Shown one piece after another: positions 23,805-34,581 of a stretch of 64,000 nt of DNA. The translations under genes were made by a program, and so were the position numbers. The DNA is taken from positions 97,314,036-97,378,035 of the forward strand of contig CM043947.1 of the NCBI GenBank assembly GCA_014529385.2, given 5' to 3'. The stretch's first letter is position 1, and each line of letters opens with the position of its first letter. The notes under the pieces were generated by a model. That model saw only the letters and a list, made by a program, of their open reading frames with translations, made no database searches and was not told the DNA's origin. Origin of the DNA: Adiantum capillus-veneris (lineage: Eukaryota > Streptophyta > Polypodiopsida > Polypodiales > Pteridaceae).

Positions 23805-25040
23805 CTAGCCATCCTTATCGCAAAATTTTGTCGTTGGGCTATCTGTAATGGTACAGACATCCAATGTTGCTAGTATGTGTTCCCATTCCAGAGATTCTAA
23901 GGCATCTTCATGAAAAGGTTCCAGAATATAATCCTTGTCCTCAATGGCTCTTTCTAAAACACATTCCTCTCTTTTTAAGCTCCCACAATGTGAAGCTCCG
24001 CACATCCATAGCTCTTTTTGTTGCCCTAACCATGCTGGGAGTTCGGACCGTGCCAATGTAGTTGAATCAAGCTCTTCCACTGGCGTCTGGTTCACATCTT
24101 TGTAACTATGGTCTTTTAGGTGTATTTTGGTTGTAGTCTCGCCATGTCTAAGGTATATGTGGTCGTAACCCCAATCCTGGACCATCTTTAATTGTCTCAT
24201 GAATGGTCTTCCCAAGATGATCTCGTAATTGTTCTTTTTGTCGAAATAGACTATTGCAAATGTATGCTCATACTCGATTCCGCACGAGGTGACAATTACT
24301 TTTTCTAAGAGTCCTAAAGGCTTCTCCATGAACCCATCTGCCAGTTGCAATTTCATTCTGGTAGCTCTCAAAGCCAGTTTTCTCCATTTTTTCCAGATTT
24401 CCTTAGTGGCAATAGCGACTCCTGCTCCACTTTCTAGAATAGCTTTGGAAACTACTCCTTGGAATTCTATTGGTAGCATGGTGTTTCCATCTTCTCCCTC
24501 GCAATATTCTCCAACCTTGTTTAAAGGTACTGGCCTAGTGTTTAGTTGAGGCTTGTCCAATTCTCTGATCCCTTCTTGAAGCTTCGAGGTGGGGTCTTTT
24601 ACTCCAATTTTTTCTAAGCATTTGCCTACTGTGGTCCACATGTTTGGTCGCAGCCTCAGGAGTTCGGCTAATGTGATTGTGCATGCCACAGGGGTGGACA
24701 ATAACTCAATCAACCCTTGTGAATCGATCACTCTGTTAGAAGAAAGTCTTTGGGATGGGATTGCTCTCACCTCAGACTTGGCTTCATACTCTCCTAGGTA
24801 AGAGGGTAGAGTTTTTAGTGAGTCTGGCTGGCTGTGCCCCGAACTAATTGATCCTTGGTCTCCCCCTTGTGAATGCATATCGAAGTTCATTTGTGATCTT
24901 GCCTCAAATTCTTCAATAGGAGGTAAGATCTCATTTTTCTCTTTTCTCGTGCTATTCATGTGGTAACTCACCCGGTTAGCTTCGTTGGCATCACGGATTT
25001 GCTTCCTCAGGTCATCTAGACCGTTACAATCCCTACCCAT
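23805..25040 (-). CDS. E2 protease (PR1) region, 411 codons
   Basis: Intact frame. The N-terminal half is a low-similarity linker with DDLRKQIRDANEANRV and LAELLRLRPNMW, matched in E1 and E3. The protease starts near AILESGAGVAIATKEIWKKW and ends with EIILGRPFMRQL, followed by WGYDHIYLRH and a Cys-containing CGASHCGSLKREEC. The catalytic triad reads Glu-Ser-Gly, not Asp-Ser-Gly as in E1 and E3, because GAC became GAA. That should abolish catalysis if the family works as a normal dimeric aspartic protease. Length without stops suggests recent insertion. Confidence 0.78.
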   Translation of the reverse strand: MGRDCNGLDDLRKQIRDANEANRVSYHMNSTRKEKNEILPPIEEFEARSQMNFDMHSQGGDQGSISSGHSQPDSLKTLPSYLGEYEAKSEVRAIPSQRLSSNRVIDSQGLIELLSTPVACTITLAELLRLRPNMWTTVGKCLEKIGVKDPTSKLQEGIRELDKPQLNTRPVPLNKVGEYCEGEDGNTMLPIEFQGVVSKAILESGAGVAIATKEIWKKWRKLALRATRMKLQLADGFMEKPLGLLEKVIVTSCGIEYEHTFAIVYFDKKNNYEIILGRPFMRQLKMVQDWGYDHIYLRHGETTTKIHLKDHSYKDVNQTPVEELDSTTLARSELPAWLGQQKELWMCGASHCGSLKREECVLERAIEDKDYILEPFHEDALESLEWEHILATLDVCTITDSPTTKFCDKDG

Positions 25041-26290
25041 TTATACCAATATTTTAGGTTGGAACCCCTCACTTGTCTCATCTGTTGTATTTGGCACTAT
25101 GATAGGTTCTCCCCTAAACTCAGAGGTAGTCATGAGTCTCTCCTTTGTTTCTACTTGTTTCTCTAAAGTTGGTTTGATAGGGGTTGGATCTGGTACTTCA
25201 TGCCAACTTGCAGGTTTACCAAGTGGGTTTTCTATCAAGGATTGAGCTGTTTCAATCATCTTTCGACACATTTCCAACCTCTATTTTTCTATCTCAGCAT
25301 ATGGATAAGTCATCCATCTTTGCTCTTGGGTTTGGTTGTTTTCAAGTCTGGCTTCGTATGCTTTTAAAAGTGCGTCTAACTGCTCATTTACCTTTTCTGC
25401 CAATACTGATCCTCCTGATCCTGCACTTTTGGGTTCTGCTAGTTCCTTGGGTGCTATGGTTGCCGCAGTGTGTGAGATTAGACTAGCTAGATCCTCTAAC
25501 TGCTCTTATCTATCCTTTGTGTGTTTTAACTCCTCGGATAGAGCCGTTTTCTCTTGTTCTTTCGTGGCTTTCATACGCGCCTTTCTAGCTTTCCAAGTGC
25601 TTCTATGGTTCTTCACTTCTGAACTTGGGGCATCGGTTTTTGGCTCTTCAATTATGGGTTCGTTCGTCATTCTTTGAGCTTGGGCTCGTATCACTGCCTG
25701 AATAGGTATTATTGTCTCATTTTTTGACCCTCCACTGGAAGGCACTGCTTCCAGCATGTTCAAGGTAGTTTTTGCTCCTTTGCTCGGGTTCTTAGGGCAA
25801 TGTGGAATCAAATGAGTAACTCCACACTCGGTGCAATATGCGTTGACTCTAATGATTTCATCATGAGGACAATCTCTTAGCCAATGCTCTCCACCATACT
25901 TGTAGTAGGGTCCCTCAGGTTGTTGAGGTGCTCCTTGAGCTCCTCTTTGTTGGTATGCATGTCTCTGCCCTCCCATGCCTCCGTTGGCTATGAACAACAA
26001 TGTTTGTTCATCGAAGCTATATCTTCCTTCTCCTGCTGCCTGTGCAACTGTTGGTGGTCCTGCACTTCCTATCATACTCCATGGTTCTGGCGTTGAGGGT
26101 TCTTCCGATGGATAATAGACAGGATTTGCAGCATATCCATTGGGATCTCATAATATGCATGCATAGGCACCAAAGCATTCTCTTCTGGTTCAGTTACTGT
26201 TGGCGTGTATCTTATGCCGACTGGTCATAATCTTGGTAGGGGTGGTTGTTGCCCCAACACTGGTTGTGGTCTTTCTACACCTACAGGTTC
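25041..26290 (-). pseudogene. E2 zinc-knuckle and linker region of gag
   Basis: The frame at 25506-26075 holds CTECGVTHLIPHC (C-x2-C-x3-H-x4-C) and, before it, HWLRDCPHDEI, the remnant of a first knuckle. Then follows a charged linker (WKARKARMKATKEQEKT) shared with E3. After a stop at 25506 the homologous DALLKAYEARLENNQ section continues to 25041 with frame changes. Upstream (26076-26290) reads VLGQQPPLP and TPTVTEPEENALV in another frame. Confidence 0.65.
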
Positions 26291-26449
26291 TAGTAGGTTG
26301 CCTGCTTGATACCTAGGCATCGATGGAAGTTGAGGAGATGCTACCTGAACCTGGGGAGCATAAGGTCGTTCTCTCACATACCCCTTGTTATAATAACATT
26401 CCTCCGTCCCATGGTTTGTCCATTTTTGTTCAATAGCACACCACTTGGG

Positions 26450-27186
26450 CTATTTAGCCTGAGGTTTGGCGTACATAATTTTTTTTAGCACTTCCTCTAC
26501 AAGCTGCTGCTGGCTTACAGCTACTTCTCCTTTCGGTGCCGTCTTAGCAGACTTGCTTCGACTTTGTTGTGAGGATGAATCGTCGTCAAGATCCTTGAAT
26601 TCACCCTCCTTGTAGACCGCACAATTGTCTACAAGGTAAAGAGCCTCCTTAGTTAACTCGTTTAACGTCGTGCTCCTCTTCATATGTAAGTCCTTCTGGA
26701 GATCTGCATTCCTCAGTCCTTTAATAAATATAAGCATAAGTCTGGACTGAGTTGGCAGTTCTTCCATAGGGCAGAACTTAACATATCTTTTTAGTCGTAG
26801 GACTGCCTTTCGCACAGACTCCCCTTCTTTATGTTTGAATTTATGGATTTGTGAGACTGTATTATGAGCTATCCCCCTTTGTGAGAATTCCTCAATAAAC
26901 TTGTCAAACACCTCCTCCATAGACTCAAAGTCTCTACGCTCCATAGAGTCAAACCAAGTAGCTGCATCGTCCTCTAGGGTTAGTCCAAACCCTGCATATT
27001 GGGTAGGAAGTCAAAGGCTGCTACATGATCTCTAGGATCTCTGTTCCCCGTGTATTTCTTGTTTACCCACTTTTGCACTTGAGAAGGTCTAATTCTATGA
27101 TGGTCTACAAATCTCATCATTGGATATCCTTGTCCCAATCTATATACCTCCTCTGGCCTTCGGTAGTGGGCACATTCCTCTCCCAA
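26450..27186 (-). pseudogene. E2 gag core (capsid-like)
   Basis: Two frames joined near 26960. First RPSQVQKWVNKKYTGNRDPR, then EVFDKFIEEFSQRGIAHNTV, HKFKHKEGESVRKAVLRLKR, LPTQSRLMLIFIKGLRNADL and ELTKEALYLVDNC. It corresponds over its whole length to residues 170-380 of the intact E3 gag and fits the Retrotrans_gag (capsid) fold by its helical pattern and FxxxF, SxxxxLxR landmarks. Confidence 0.75.
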
Positions 27187-27405
27187 TGGTGCTCCTAAGC
27201 CATAATTTCTAACGGTTCTTGCAAGAGATGGTTCATCTCTTCGAACTCGCTCTATGGGTGGTCTTCCAGGCTCTGTTGACCCTTGAGTTTTTGGCTTACT
27301 CTCGCCTTGATACCGTGAATAGAGTGGTGGTTCTTGTAAATCCCTTAGCCCTCGTGCGGCTTGATAACCATCTCGGTTTTGGTCTTGTTCTAATGTTGCA
27401 CTCTG

Positions 27406-27885
27406 TCAAAGCCATGCCTGCAATGATGGCTGGGTTGCTCGTTGGTCCTGGTAGTTGAACATCTGTTGTCGGGTAGAATGTGAGGTCGCGTCATAGGGAT
27501 TTGTCGATTTGCTAGGGGTGTAGGAAACCCTTGGCACTTCTTCGGGGGCATAGGTTGATGCTTCTAGAACTGTTGCCTTTTCTACCTCCTCTGGGAGAAT
27601 ACGTTTGTATTCTCGCCCGTACCTATCAAGAAAAACGATATCCTTCCCCATAGAAATTTTATAAGAGAATAAGTAAAGAACCTTGTCTTTGCTTAATTCG
27701 TTTGGGTAGGGTTCTTTGCAACAAAAGTAAGGGACTATTCCCTCGCTTTCATGCTTGTAAATTCCCACATTCTCATTATAAGTTGAGACCCTGGTTGTTT
27801 TCTTATCATACATAAAAAGAGCTCCAGGTCGATCAATGTTTGGTGGCGGTTCTTGAGTTTCTGAAACCATTTTTCCTTTTGCCAC
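27406..27885 (-). CDS. E2 gag N-terminal part
   Basis: 159 codons beginning AKGKMVSETQEPPPN. It shares HESEG and DRYGREYKRI with HESEG and DKYGREYRVV of the E3 gag N-terminus, with the same spacing of aromatic residues. The function is unknown, probably a matrix-like region. Separated from the gag core by about 200 bp in which frame is lost (GlnPro-rich QQMFNYQDQRATQ at the end). Confidence 0.6.
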   Translation of the reverse strand: MAKGKMVSETQEPPPNIDRPGALFMYDKKTTRVSTYNENVGIYKHESEGIVPYFCCKEPYPNELSKDKVLYLFSYKISMGKDIVFLDRYGREYKRILPEEVEKATVLEASTYAPEEVPRVSYTPSKSTNPYDATSHSTRQQMFNYQDQRATQPSLQAWL

Positions 27886-27925
27886 GTTATCTCCATATCT
27901 ATTGTAATCCTCAGCGTTACTAACT

Positions 27926-27995
27926 ATCAGATAGTGGTTCCCCTTTTTGTCTCGGAATCTATCAGATAGTGGTTCCCCTTTTCGTCTCGGAATCT
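27926..27995 (-). repeat. 35-bp tandem duplication upstream of E2 gag
   Basis: Unit starting ATCAGATAGTGGTTCC at 27926 is repeated at 27961, nearly identical. It lies 40 bp 5' of the gag start in sense orientation. Confidence 0.9.
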
Positions 27996-28204
27996 ATCTC
28001 CATCATCATAGACTCAAATTATCTCCAGTCTCTGAGCCGGTCTTTCTTCAATACAAATACACTTGCATCCTCGATAGTCAGAATATACTAGGGCTCCCCT
28101 CGAGTTTGTTCCTTCTAAGAAGATCTAGTGAACTTGGAATTGGTCAAAGGATTTAGGGAGGTGATTCCTCTTGGCATTGGTCCCTCATAGGAGAAACCTC
28201 CTGG

Positions 28205-28402
28205 CTATTGACTACCCATCATGAAGAAGGAATTATCGGATGAAGTGTCAGTATCACTACCCTCCTCAATAATCGGTGCTAGTGGATATAGCCTTGCCTG
28301 AGTTACACTCTCCTCGGTGGACACTAAGCTACCCTGATCACCTGCCACTTTTTGATCTCTAAGAATGTGTCTTCCTGATCTTAAATTCATCAAACTTAGC
28401 AA
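28205..28402 (-). CDS. Short leader ORF of E2
   Basis: 65 codons: LSLMNLRSGRHILRD, then acidic/serine-rich EEGSDTDTSSDNSF. LRSGR recalls the N-terminus of some plant gag proteins (NLRSG). It could be the true gag start lost by frameshift, or a short upstream ORF. Not seen in E3. Confidence 0.4.
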   Translation of the reverse strand: MLSLMNLRSGRHILRDQKVAGDQGSLVSTEESVTQARLYPLAPIIEEGSDTDTSSDNSFFMMGSQ

Positions 28403-30028
28403 TGCAACTTAACACAAATCCAACCACTCACTTGGCAAAGGATTAGTTTCCGCACAACTTCTTGTTTTACCTGAATATACCTGTACACAAGCGTTTAATT
28501 TCGACAACAATCGAATCAAAGCATTTAACCACTAGAGGTGGTCTTAGTAATGATTGGTATAACTGGAGGGTTAACCTCAACCACTACTGTATTTTATACA
28601 CTTCTGATGTTCTGGACTAGGTCTGCTAATCTGAAACTGTACTTCCCTCGGATATTGGTCAATTTACCTGAAAAGTATTAATTTCGTCTTTGCTCCATCA
28701 AAAGGTCAAACAAGGTCCAAATTCAATTCTGAAAGAAGTTCTGGAATCCTCAAGTCAAATGGAACATCACTGTATAACCTCAGTCAAATTTTCTCTTCAG
28801 TAAGCCCCAGTAGACATCCTACACGTAGGATGTCTCCTGCTCTGTTTTGCCTGGATTTTTGCACTATAGACTCCCCTTGATGTGCTGAGTCCACAACTGT
28901 TTTATTACTTTTTGATTTGGACACCTAGAAGCTGGTCAATGGATCAGAAATCTGTTCCAGCAGCCTGATGTTGGTATGAATAGTCAAACCAACTTCAATT
29001 TGGACCAAAATTGGCTAGGAGGCATGCCTCAGGCTATACAACACCCTGCTATGCCTACACTCAGTTTCTGGCTTCAATTTCATGCATTAGACATTCTACG
29101 CGTAGCATGTCTTATTGCTCAAAATGGCTTCAAATGCAAAGCACAGACTCCTCTTAAGGTGCTGATCACTTTGGTATGCTCAAATCTGGGTTTGGAGTGC
29201 CAAATGACACAGAACACATCCTACGCTAGGATGTCTTTTTGGCCTGTTTGACCCCAGACTTGTGCCACAGCTTCCCCTTGATGTCAGCAACCCAGTACTA
29301 TGCTTAAAATTTGGTTTGGATTTTTAAAGACCCCAATTTTAGCTGTTCCAGCCTTTTTCAGTCAAAGATGTTAAAGTCTGTCCAAAACCCAATTTTCTCA
29401 CCCAATTGAGATGAAACCCTACTCAAGCACTCAATAAATCATGCAGATCATGCTCATGCAGCCATCCTATGGTTTTGGTCTTACAATAATGCCTTGGCAC
29501 AATTTGGGTAGGATGTTTGGCAATTTCTGACTATCTGGCCTTATCCTGTCAAGATATGGTCAAATTTCCATTTTCCAGGTGAAAATAGGGTAAAACCTAC
29601 TTTCTGAACACACTGTCAACTCAAAATTTCAAAATTCCCACCAGATCACCCTATAGACATCCTACGCGCAGGATGTCTCTTGGCGTAATTTTCTTTTTCC
29701 TGACAGAAATGCTCCTGATGCTCTGTAGCTCTAACAAAAACACTCACAGCAACTTTTGAACTTCACTTCAGCTTTCAAACACTCTTTTGCATCTTTTACA
29801 ACCTTGTGATGAACCTAACAACAAGTATAACATGCATGAAGTGATCTAGATCATAAATCATGATGTCCTACTTACCCTACTCCTACTCATCAACTCAACT
29901 AAGCCCTAAAAACTATCTAAGTCTACCTAAGTCTACCTAAGTCGAAGGATCTAGGCTAGACACACGCTCCCTAGACTCCCTCTAAGACCTAGAGAGTCCT
30001 CCACCCTCTGATCCTATCTAAATGTAAA
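28403..30028 (-). repeat. E2 leader with palindrome array
   Basis: Noncoding. Palindromes of the AGACATCCTACG type at 28812-28835 (core ACACGT), 29089-29112 (two changes), 29214-29236 (one-base deletion) and 29655-29678 (core ACGCGC); a half-site near 29510. Spacing 277, 125 and 441 bp. None is perfect. Outside the palindromes, monomers share phrases such as GCTCCCCTTGANGTGCTGA. The right part (29860-30028) matches the end of the E3 leader loosely (CTAGATCA, GACACACRCTYCCT). Confidence 0.88.
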
Positions 30029-30444
30029 ATGAGACTCTGGCAGCTCTCCTCAAGCCTACAACAATGGTGCAGTCGGATCTCCAATGTGTTGAGCAAGCCA
30101 AGCGTAGCTAGAGGATAAAACTCACACTCACTCTCTTTCTCTCTCACACACAGTAGACGGCAGCACTAAAGTTTTGATTATGATAAAAGTCTTCTTTACA
30201 AACTGACCTAGGTACCTTATATACTAAGGCTACCTTAGGTTTAACCAAAAATGGGGTTGAAAGGGTCAAATGGCTTTGTATTTACAATCTGGAAGTGCCA
30301 TTGCACCCCGGCTTCTGAAACTAGAATAACTACTCATTACAAATGACTTTTATAGCCATAATCTGCAGCATTTCATAACTTGCAAAAGATAAGACTTTGT
30401 TACGAAACTTGAGTTATGTTGTGTTGTTGACCTAGTGGTCAACA
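30029..30444 (-). repeat. E3 3' LTR, truncated
   Basis: In sense orientation starts TGTTGACC-ACTA-GGTCAACA at 30444, an 8-bp perfect inverted repeat, includes a TATA box at about 30217-30225, and loses similarity to 44152-45107 at about 30029. The missing U5 part abuts the E2 leader. Confidence 0.85.
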
Positions 30445-32161
30445 CTCCCCCCTTCTGCGTTCATGTCGTCCCCGACATGACCTGATTGTCGATGGCGATG
30501 TGGTCTTTGCTGTCATTTTGGCTTCATCTGCTGCACTGCTTGTAACTTTGTCGAGCCACAACAAGAACTATGATCCATTAGAGCGGACATCTATCATCAT
30601 AACCATTCATCTTTTGAGATCCTCTGATTAATTTTATGTCTGCTCTTCTTCATTGGGGACTTCTTTGTTCCTGTGCAATCATGTTGTTAGTGTTGTCTGC
30701 AGCTTTGTCATTGTAGGCCATTCTTCGACTCGCCATTGAGGAGAACTATGCTATGATCTGAAATTGGTGCTCCAACTCATTTGTCAATTGATTTGAGTAG
30801 CATTTCCTTATTGTTGATGTAGAAGGAATATGTACAAGAGGATGGTGATAGGTGTCTTTAGATTAGGGTCTAAAACCTGGATGACCAAAGGGAAAAAAAC
30901 TCGGTGGGAAAAAAATGCCTTTGTTGGTATACGCTCTTATTGGAGTTGAGCAGTTGAACGTGAAGTACATGTTCATGAAAGGTGAGTGCTTGGGTGAAAC
31001 ACGAAAAGAGTGCGTGATGCAAGTGCCAATTATGGGACACTCTATATGCATATGAGAAATTTGTCAACAAAAGCATGCAATGTGAAAGAAGGAGATGATG
31101 GGTGTTTCGAGGAATAAATGTAGCACATGTGACATCAAAAGATGTCTCAATAGCTTCCACCTTTCCAAGAAGGGTTTTCGATGTAGAAGTTTCTCCACTC
31201 ATATCTCACTGTGCTCAGTACGTGAGTGTCTTTTGGACCTTCTCCTTCACTTCACCAGACTTAAGTACTTAGACTTCGACTCTTTTACTCACCTATACCA
31301 GCATGAGCGACACAACGTAAATATGCTCAACTCTTCCAGCTTGAGCAGTACCTATAATAGCTAAGACGCTTAGACCACAGAGAATATTACTTGAAGCTTT
31401 GGGACTAACACCTCGCTCATTTTGTGGCTTAGCTACTCGATTCTGACTTGTATGACTTGTCGGTTGCATGTTGACACTGCTTTGTGACAAGTTCTTCGGC
31501 TGTTGTAGTGGCTGCTAAGACATACTTCGTGGAGTTTCATTGTTTTCCTGTACCTTCTTCTCTTTGTAGTGCTTAGGCCTCTCGTCAGTCTTTTCTTCAT
31601 GTGGATTATGGATTTTTATTTTTTCTTAATAATAAACAAAGAAAATCTTTAAAAAAACTTAACAAAAGAAAAATCATTCAAATAGAAATCCAAATGCTAT
31701 GTACACTATACACATGTCCCTAGGGGCTCATATATGGATTTTGTCCCCATACTCCTCTGTAACACTACTATGAGGGCATATACTCTAAATTTCGTCAAAA
31801 AATTATCACAATAAAACGCAAAAATTCAATGCATCTCACAAAACATTGCCCTCTAATAGTCATAATGTTAGGTCCGCAATTAGAATGCCTCCCCCCTTCC
31901 TATTTGGAGTCATCCTTTACGACAGGATATCGCAAAGGGTATGTGTTGTGCTTGGGCAATTAAAAGTTGTGCCTATGCAGGCCTTGTAATGTAGCCCTAT
32001 TATGCATACACAGTCAATGCATGGAAAAGATTTATGTTATGCAAGATGTGGGTATAAGCAATTTGCTTATTGGCATTTGTTGTCGAGGCTTCCTATTCTA
32101 AGCAATGTAATGGTCTTTGAAGCTCCTGTATCGTTGCTTGATTGAAGTGACTTGATCTCTT
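30445..32161 (-). other. E3 purine tract and 3' noncoding region
   Basis: AGAAGGGGGGAG directly precedes the LTR. 30458-31680 has only short frames. 31690-32100 is the conserved 3' block also seen in E1 and E2. No DEAD-box fragment occurs here, so the one in E1 is a private acquisition. Confidence 0.7.
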
Positions 32162-32880
32162 CTAACTGTACTGTAATCGTAGGAAGAATTGTAAGAATTC
32201 AAGCGGCGATGCACTGACAACAGTTTTGTTGTTCTTCTTTGGGACCCATTTCTTTGCGATTATTGGCTGTTTTGTTGTTGACGCTCGTTTGGGAACCCAT
32301 ACTTGCCCGTGCTTCGTTTGTGTTTGAAGAGACTTCTTTGGGATCCACCTTTTTGTTGTGTGAGTCAACAGTGGTCTTTGCTTCAGCCCTTGTACGCTTG
32401 GTTGGGAACGGGATTTAGGCTTTGAAAGTTGATATTGTGGTTGTTTTGGAATCCAAATGAATTCCTGACTTTTTTGTGCTTGAATCAACTTCTTTGGAGC
32501 CCAAACCTGAGTTGTGAAAGCTTGCGACTTTGTGATATTCTTACCCGTTCGTGCATGCTTTCCTTGTTTTTGTTTTGGTGTTGGATCTTGTGATTTGTCA
32601 TTAGAGATCTTTGTCTTCTTGATCCATATCTGTTTTTGGCCGATCTGGCTTTTTGGTATCCAGATTTGTCGAGCTTTTTGGCTTTGACTTGTTGTCCTGT
32701 TCTTTTGACCTGTCATGGTTGTTGCTGAAGGGGTTGGTGATAGTGATGGCCTGAGTTGATGATAGGGGATGTCGTAAGATTCATCACTATCGCTACTATC
32801 CTCAGCAAGGTTGACTTCTTGTACTTTCCCTTGATTTTTTGGATGGTAGTGGAAAGTTACTATCTGTTTGCTCGTGGGTG
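32162..32880 (-). CDS. E3 WIPK-repeat protein segment
   Basis: Open from at least 32880 to 32162 although the first ATG is at 32716. It begins acidic (EDSSDSDESYD), then carries seven units: RQIWIPKSQ, KQIWIKKTK, TQVWAPKKL, EFIWIPKQP, KRWIPKKS, GQVWVPKRA and KKWVPKKN, spaced 13-30 residues apart in Gln/Lys/Thr-rich linkers. An eighth, QKWIPKSS, lies upstream at about 33020. Highly basic and probably disordered, so RNA or DNA binding is a reasonable guess. It ends LEFLQFFLRLQYS. I know no named domain. Confidence 0.6.
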
Positions 32881-32959
32881 ATAGTTTCTTGGAGGACTTT
32901 TCTAGCCCATTGATTAGAGCATTGTTAGCTCGTTGCTCTGGTCATATTCCTCCTAGCTG

Positions 32960-33480
32960 AGTCTTTGCATCCTTATTAGGATCCATATATGAGGATGCTT
33001 GTGGTGACCGTGTCTTCACTGAGGACTTTGGAATCCACTTTTGATGCACTTTATTCGTGTAGCGATGACATTGATTCCCGGGTCGTTGATCTTCTTAAAG
33101 CTCGAAGTGTTCTACAGAGTCATAGAACTCGTCGTCTTGTTCATCTTTTGATTCTCCACATTTCTTTGTTTTCTCCTTATTTTGAGAGCTTGTTGATGTC
33201 TGGATCTCTTCGTTTTACTGGATTACACTCAGTGCAAAATAAGGAACGACATCATAGCCATTTTCATCACAAAACTTTGTTGTGGGAGCATCCTCCACGG
33301 CGCACACGTCCAGAGTAGCCAAGATGTGTTCCCATCCAAAAGGCTCTAACTCTTCTTCAGGAAATGGTTCTGGGATATAGTCCATATCCTCTATAACCCG
33401 CTCTAGGATACATTCCTCACGTTTCAAGCTACCACATTGTGAAGCTCCACAAATCCACAGTTCTTTAGGCTTACCTAACT
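32960..33480 (-). pseudogene. E3 post-protease acidic tail
   Basis: Matches 2550-3030 of E1: KREECILERVIEDMDY, WEHILATLDVCAVED and TTKFCDENGYDVVPYF, then an acidic section. A stop and frame changes lie near 33215 and 33430. Confidence 0.6.
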
Positions 33481-33635
33481 AAGCTGGAAGTTCTGATCCT
33501 ACAACTGTGGTGGAATCAAACTCCTCAACCGGTGTTCTCGTCACATCCCTATAGCTATGGTCCCTCAAGTTTATCTTTGTTATGGTTTCCATATGTCTCA
33601 GGTATATATGGTCATAACCCAATCTTGGACCATTT

Positions 33636-34425
33636 TCAATTGTCGCATGAATGGTCTTCCCAGAATGATGTCATAGTTGTTCTTCTTGCCAAAGTCAAAA
33701 ACAAAAAAAGTGTGTTATATTCAATGCCACAAGAAGTAACAAGTACTTTTTCTAGCAGTCCTAGGGGCTTTTCCTTGTGTCCGTCTGCAAGCTGCAGGGT
33801 CATTCGTGTGGATATCAAGGCAGGTTTTCCCCATTTTTTCCAAACCTCTTTGGTTGCAATGGCCACACCAGCTCCACTGTCAAGGATTGCCATGGTTTTT
33901 ACACCATTGAATTCCATAGGAAGGGTGGTGTTTCCATCTTCTCCCTCGTAATACTCGCCTACCTTGTTTAATGTCACTGGCCTAGTATTTAGTTGAGGCA
34001 TTTCAAGCTCTTTGATGCCTTCCTCGATTTGAGTCATTGGGGTTTTTACATCAAATTTCTCTAGACATTTACCCACATTAGCCCACATGTTTGGTCTTAT
34101 TCTGAGCAACTCGGCTAATATCTACTAGCCCCTTTGAATCGATGGCCTTGTTGGGAGACAGTCTCTGTGATGGGACTGCAACCACATCTGACTTGGTCTC
34201 GTACTCTCCCATGTAGGACGGTAGTGTTCTTAGCGAATGGGGTTGAATATCCATAGATTGTACAGATCCTTTGTCGCCCCAATACGATCGCACGTCTAGA
34301 TTCATTTGAGATCCTGTCTCAAATTCCTCTATTGGTGGTAGAAACACTCCTCGTTCATCACCAGTCTTGTCTACTAGTCTTCTTACGTCATCGGCTTCAT
34401 TGGTCTCTCTGAATTGTTTCCACAA
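33636..34425 (-). pseudogene. E3 protease (PR1)
   Basis: Reads AILDSGAGVAIATKEVWKKW with an intact DSG triad, then LLEKVLVTSCGIEYN, where a frame is lost, and a downstream frame with NYDIILG. The preceding linker (34078-34425) has KTHVG and LRTLPSYMGEYETKS as in E2. One or two single-base lesions only. Confidence 0.75.
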
Positions 34426-34581
34426 TTCGTCAAGACCATCTATCTCTTTACAATCCTCAGGTATAGCTTGGTGAAATCCCTCAGCAGAGTTATCCGTGGT
34501 ATTCAGTACTATCCTTGGTTCTAATGCTGGGTCTTTGAGGTTTGGTCTGTGCTCATGACTAGAATCTGGCTCTTTTAGTTC

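Larger units (their letters stand above)
18243..30028 (-). mobile_element. Gypsy-type LTR element E2 with full pol
   Basis: Minus strand, the only E-family copy in the window with RT, RNase H and integrase. Order in sense direction: leader with palindromes (29678-28812), short ORF, gag N-part, gag core, zinc-knuckle section, PR1, linker, RT, RNase H, integrase, second protease-like domain, WIPK tail, 3' noncoding block. Boundaries are set by loss of similarity: to the E3 LTR at about 30028 and at the 3' block near 18243. Neither LTR of E2 is clearly present. Many stops break pol, but the order of domains is clear. Confidence 0.8.
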
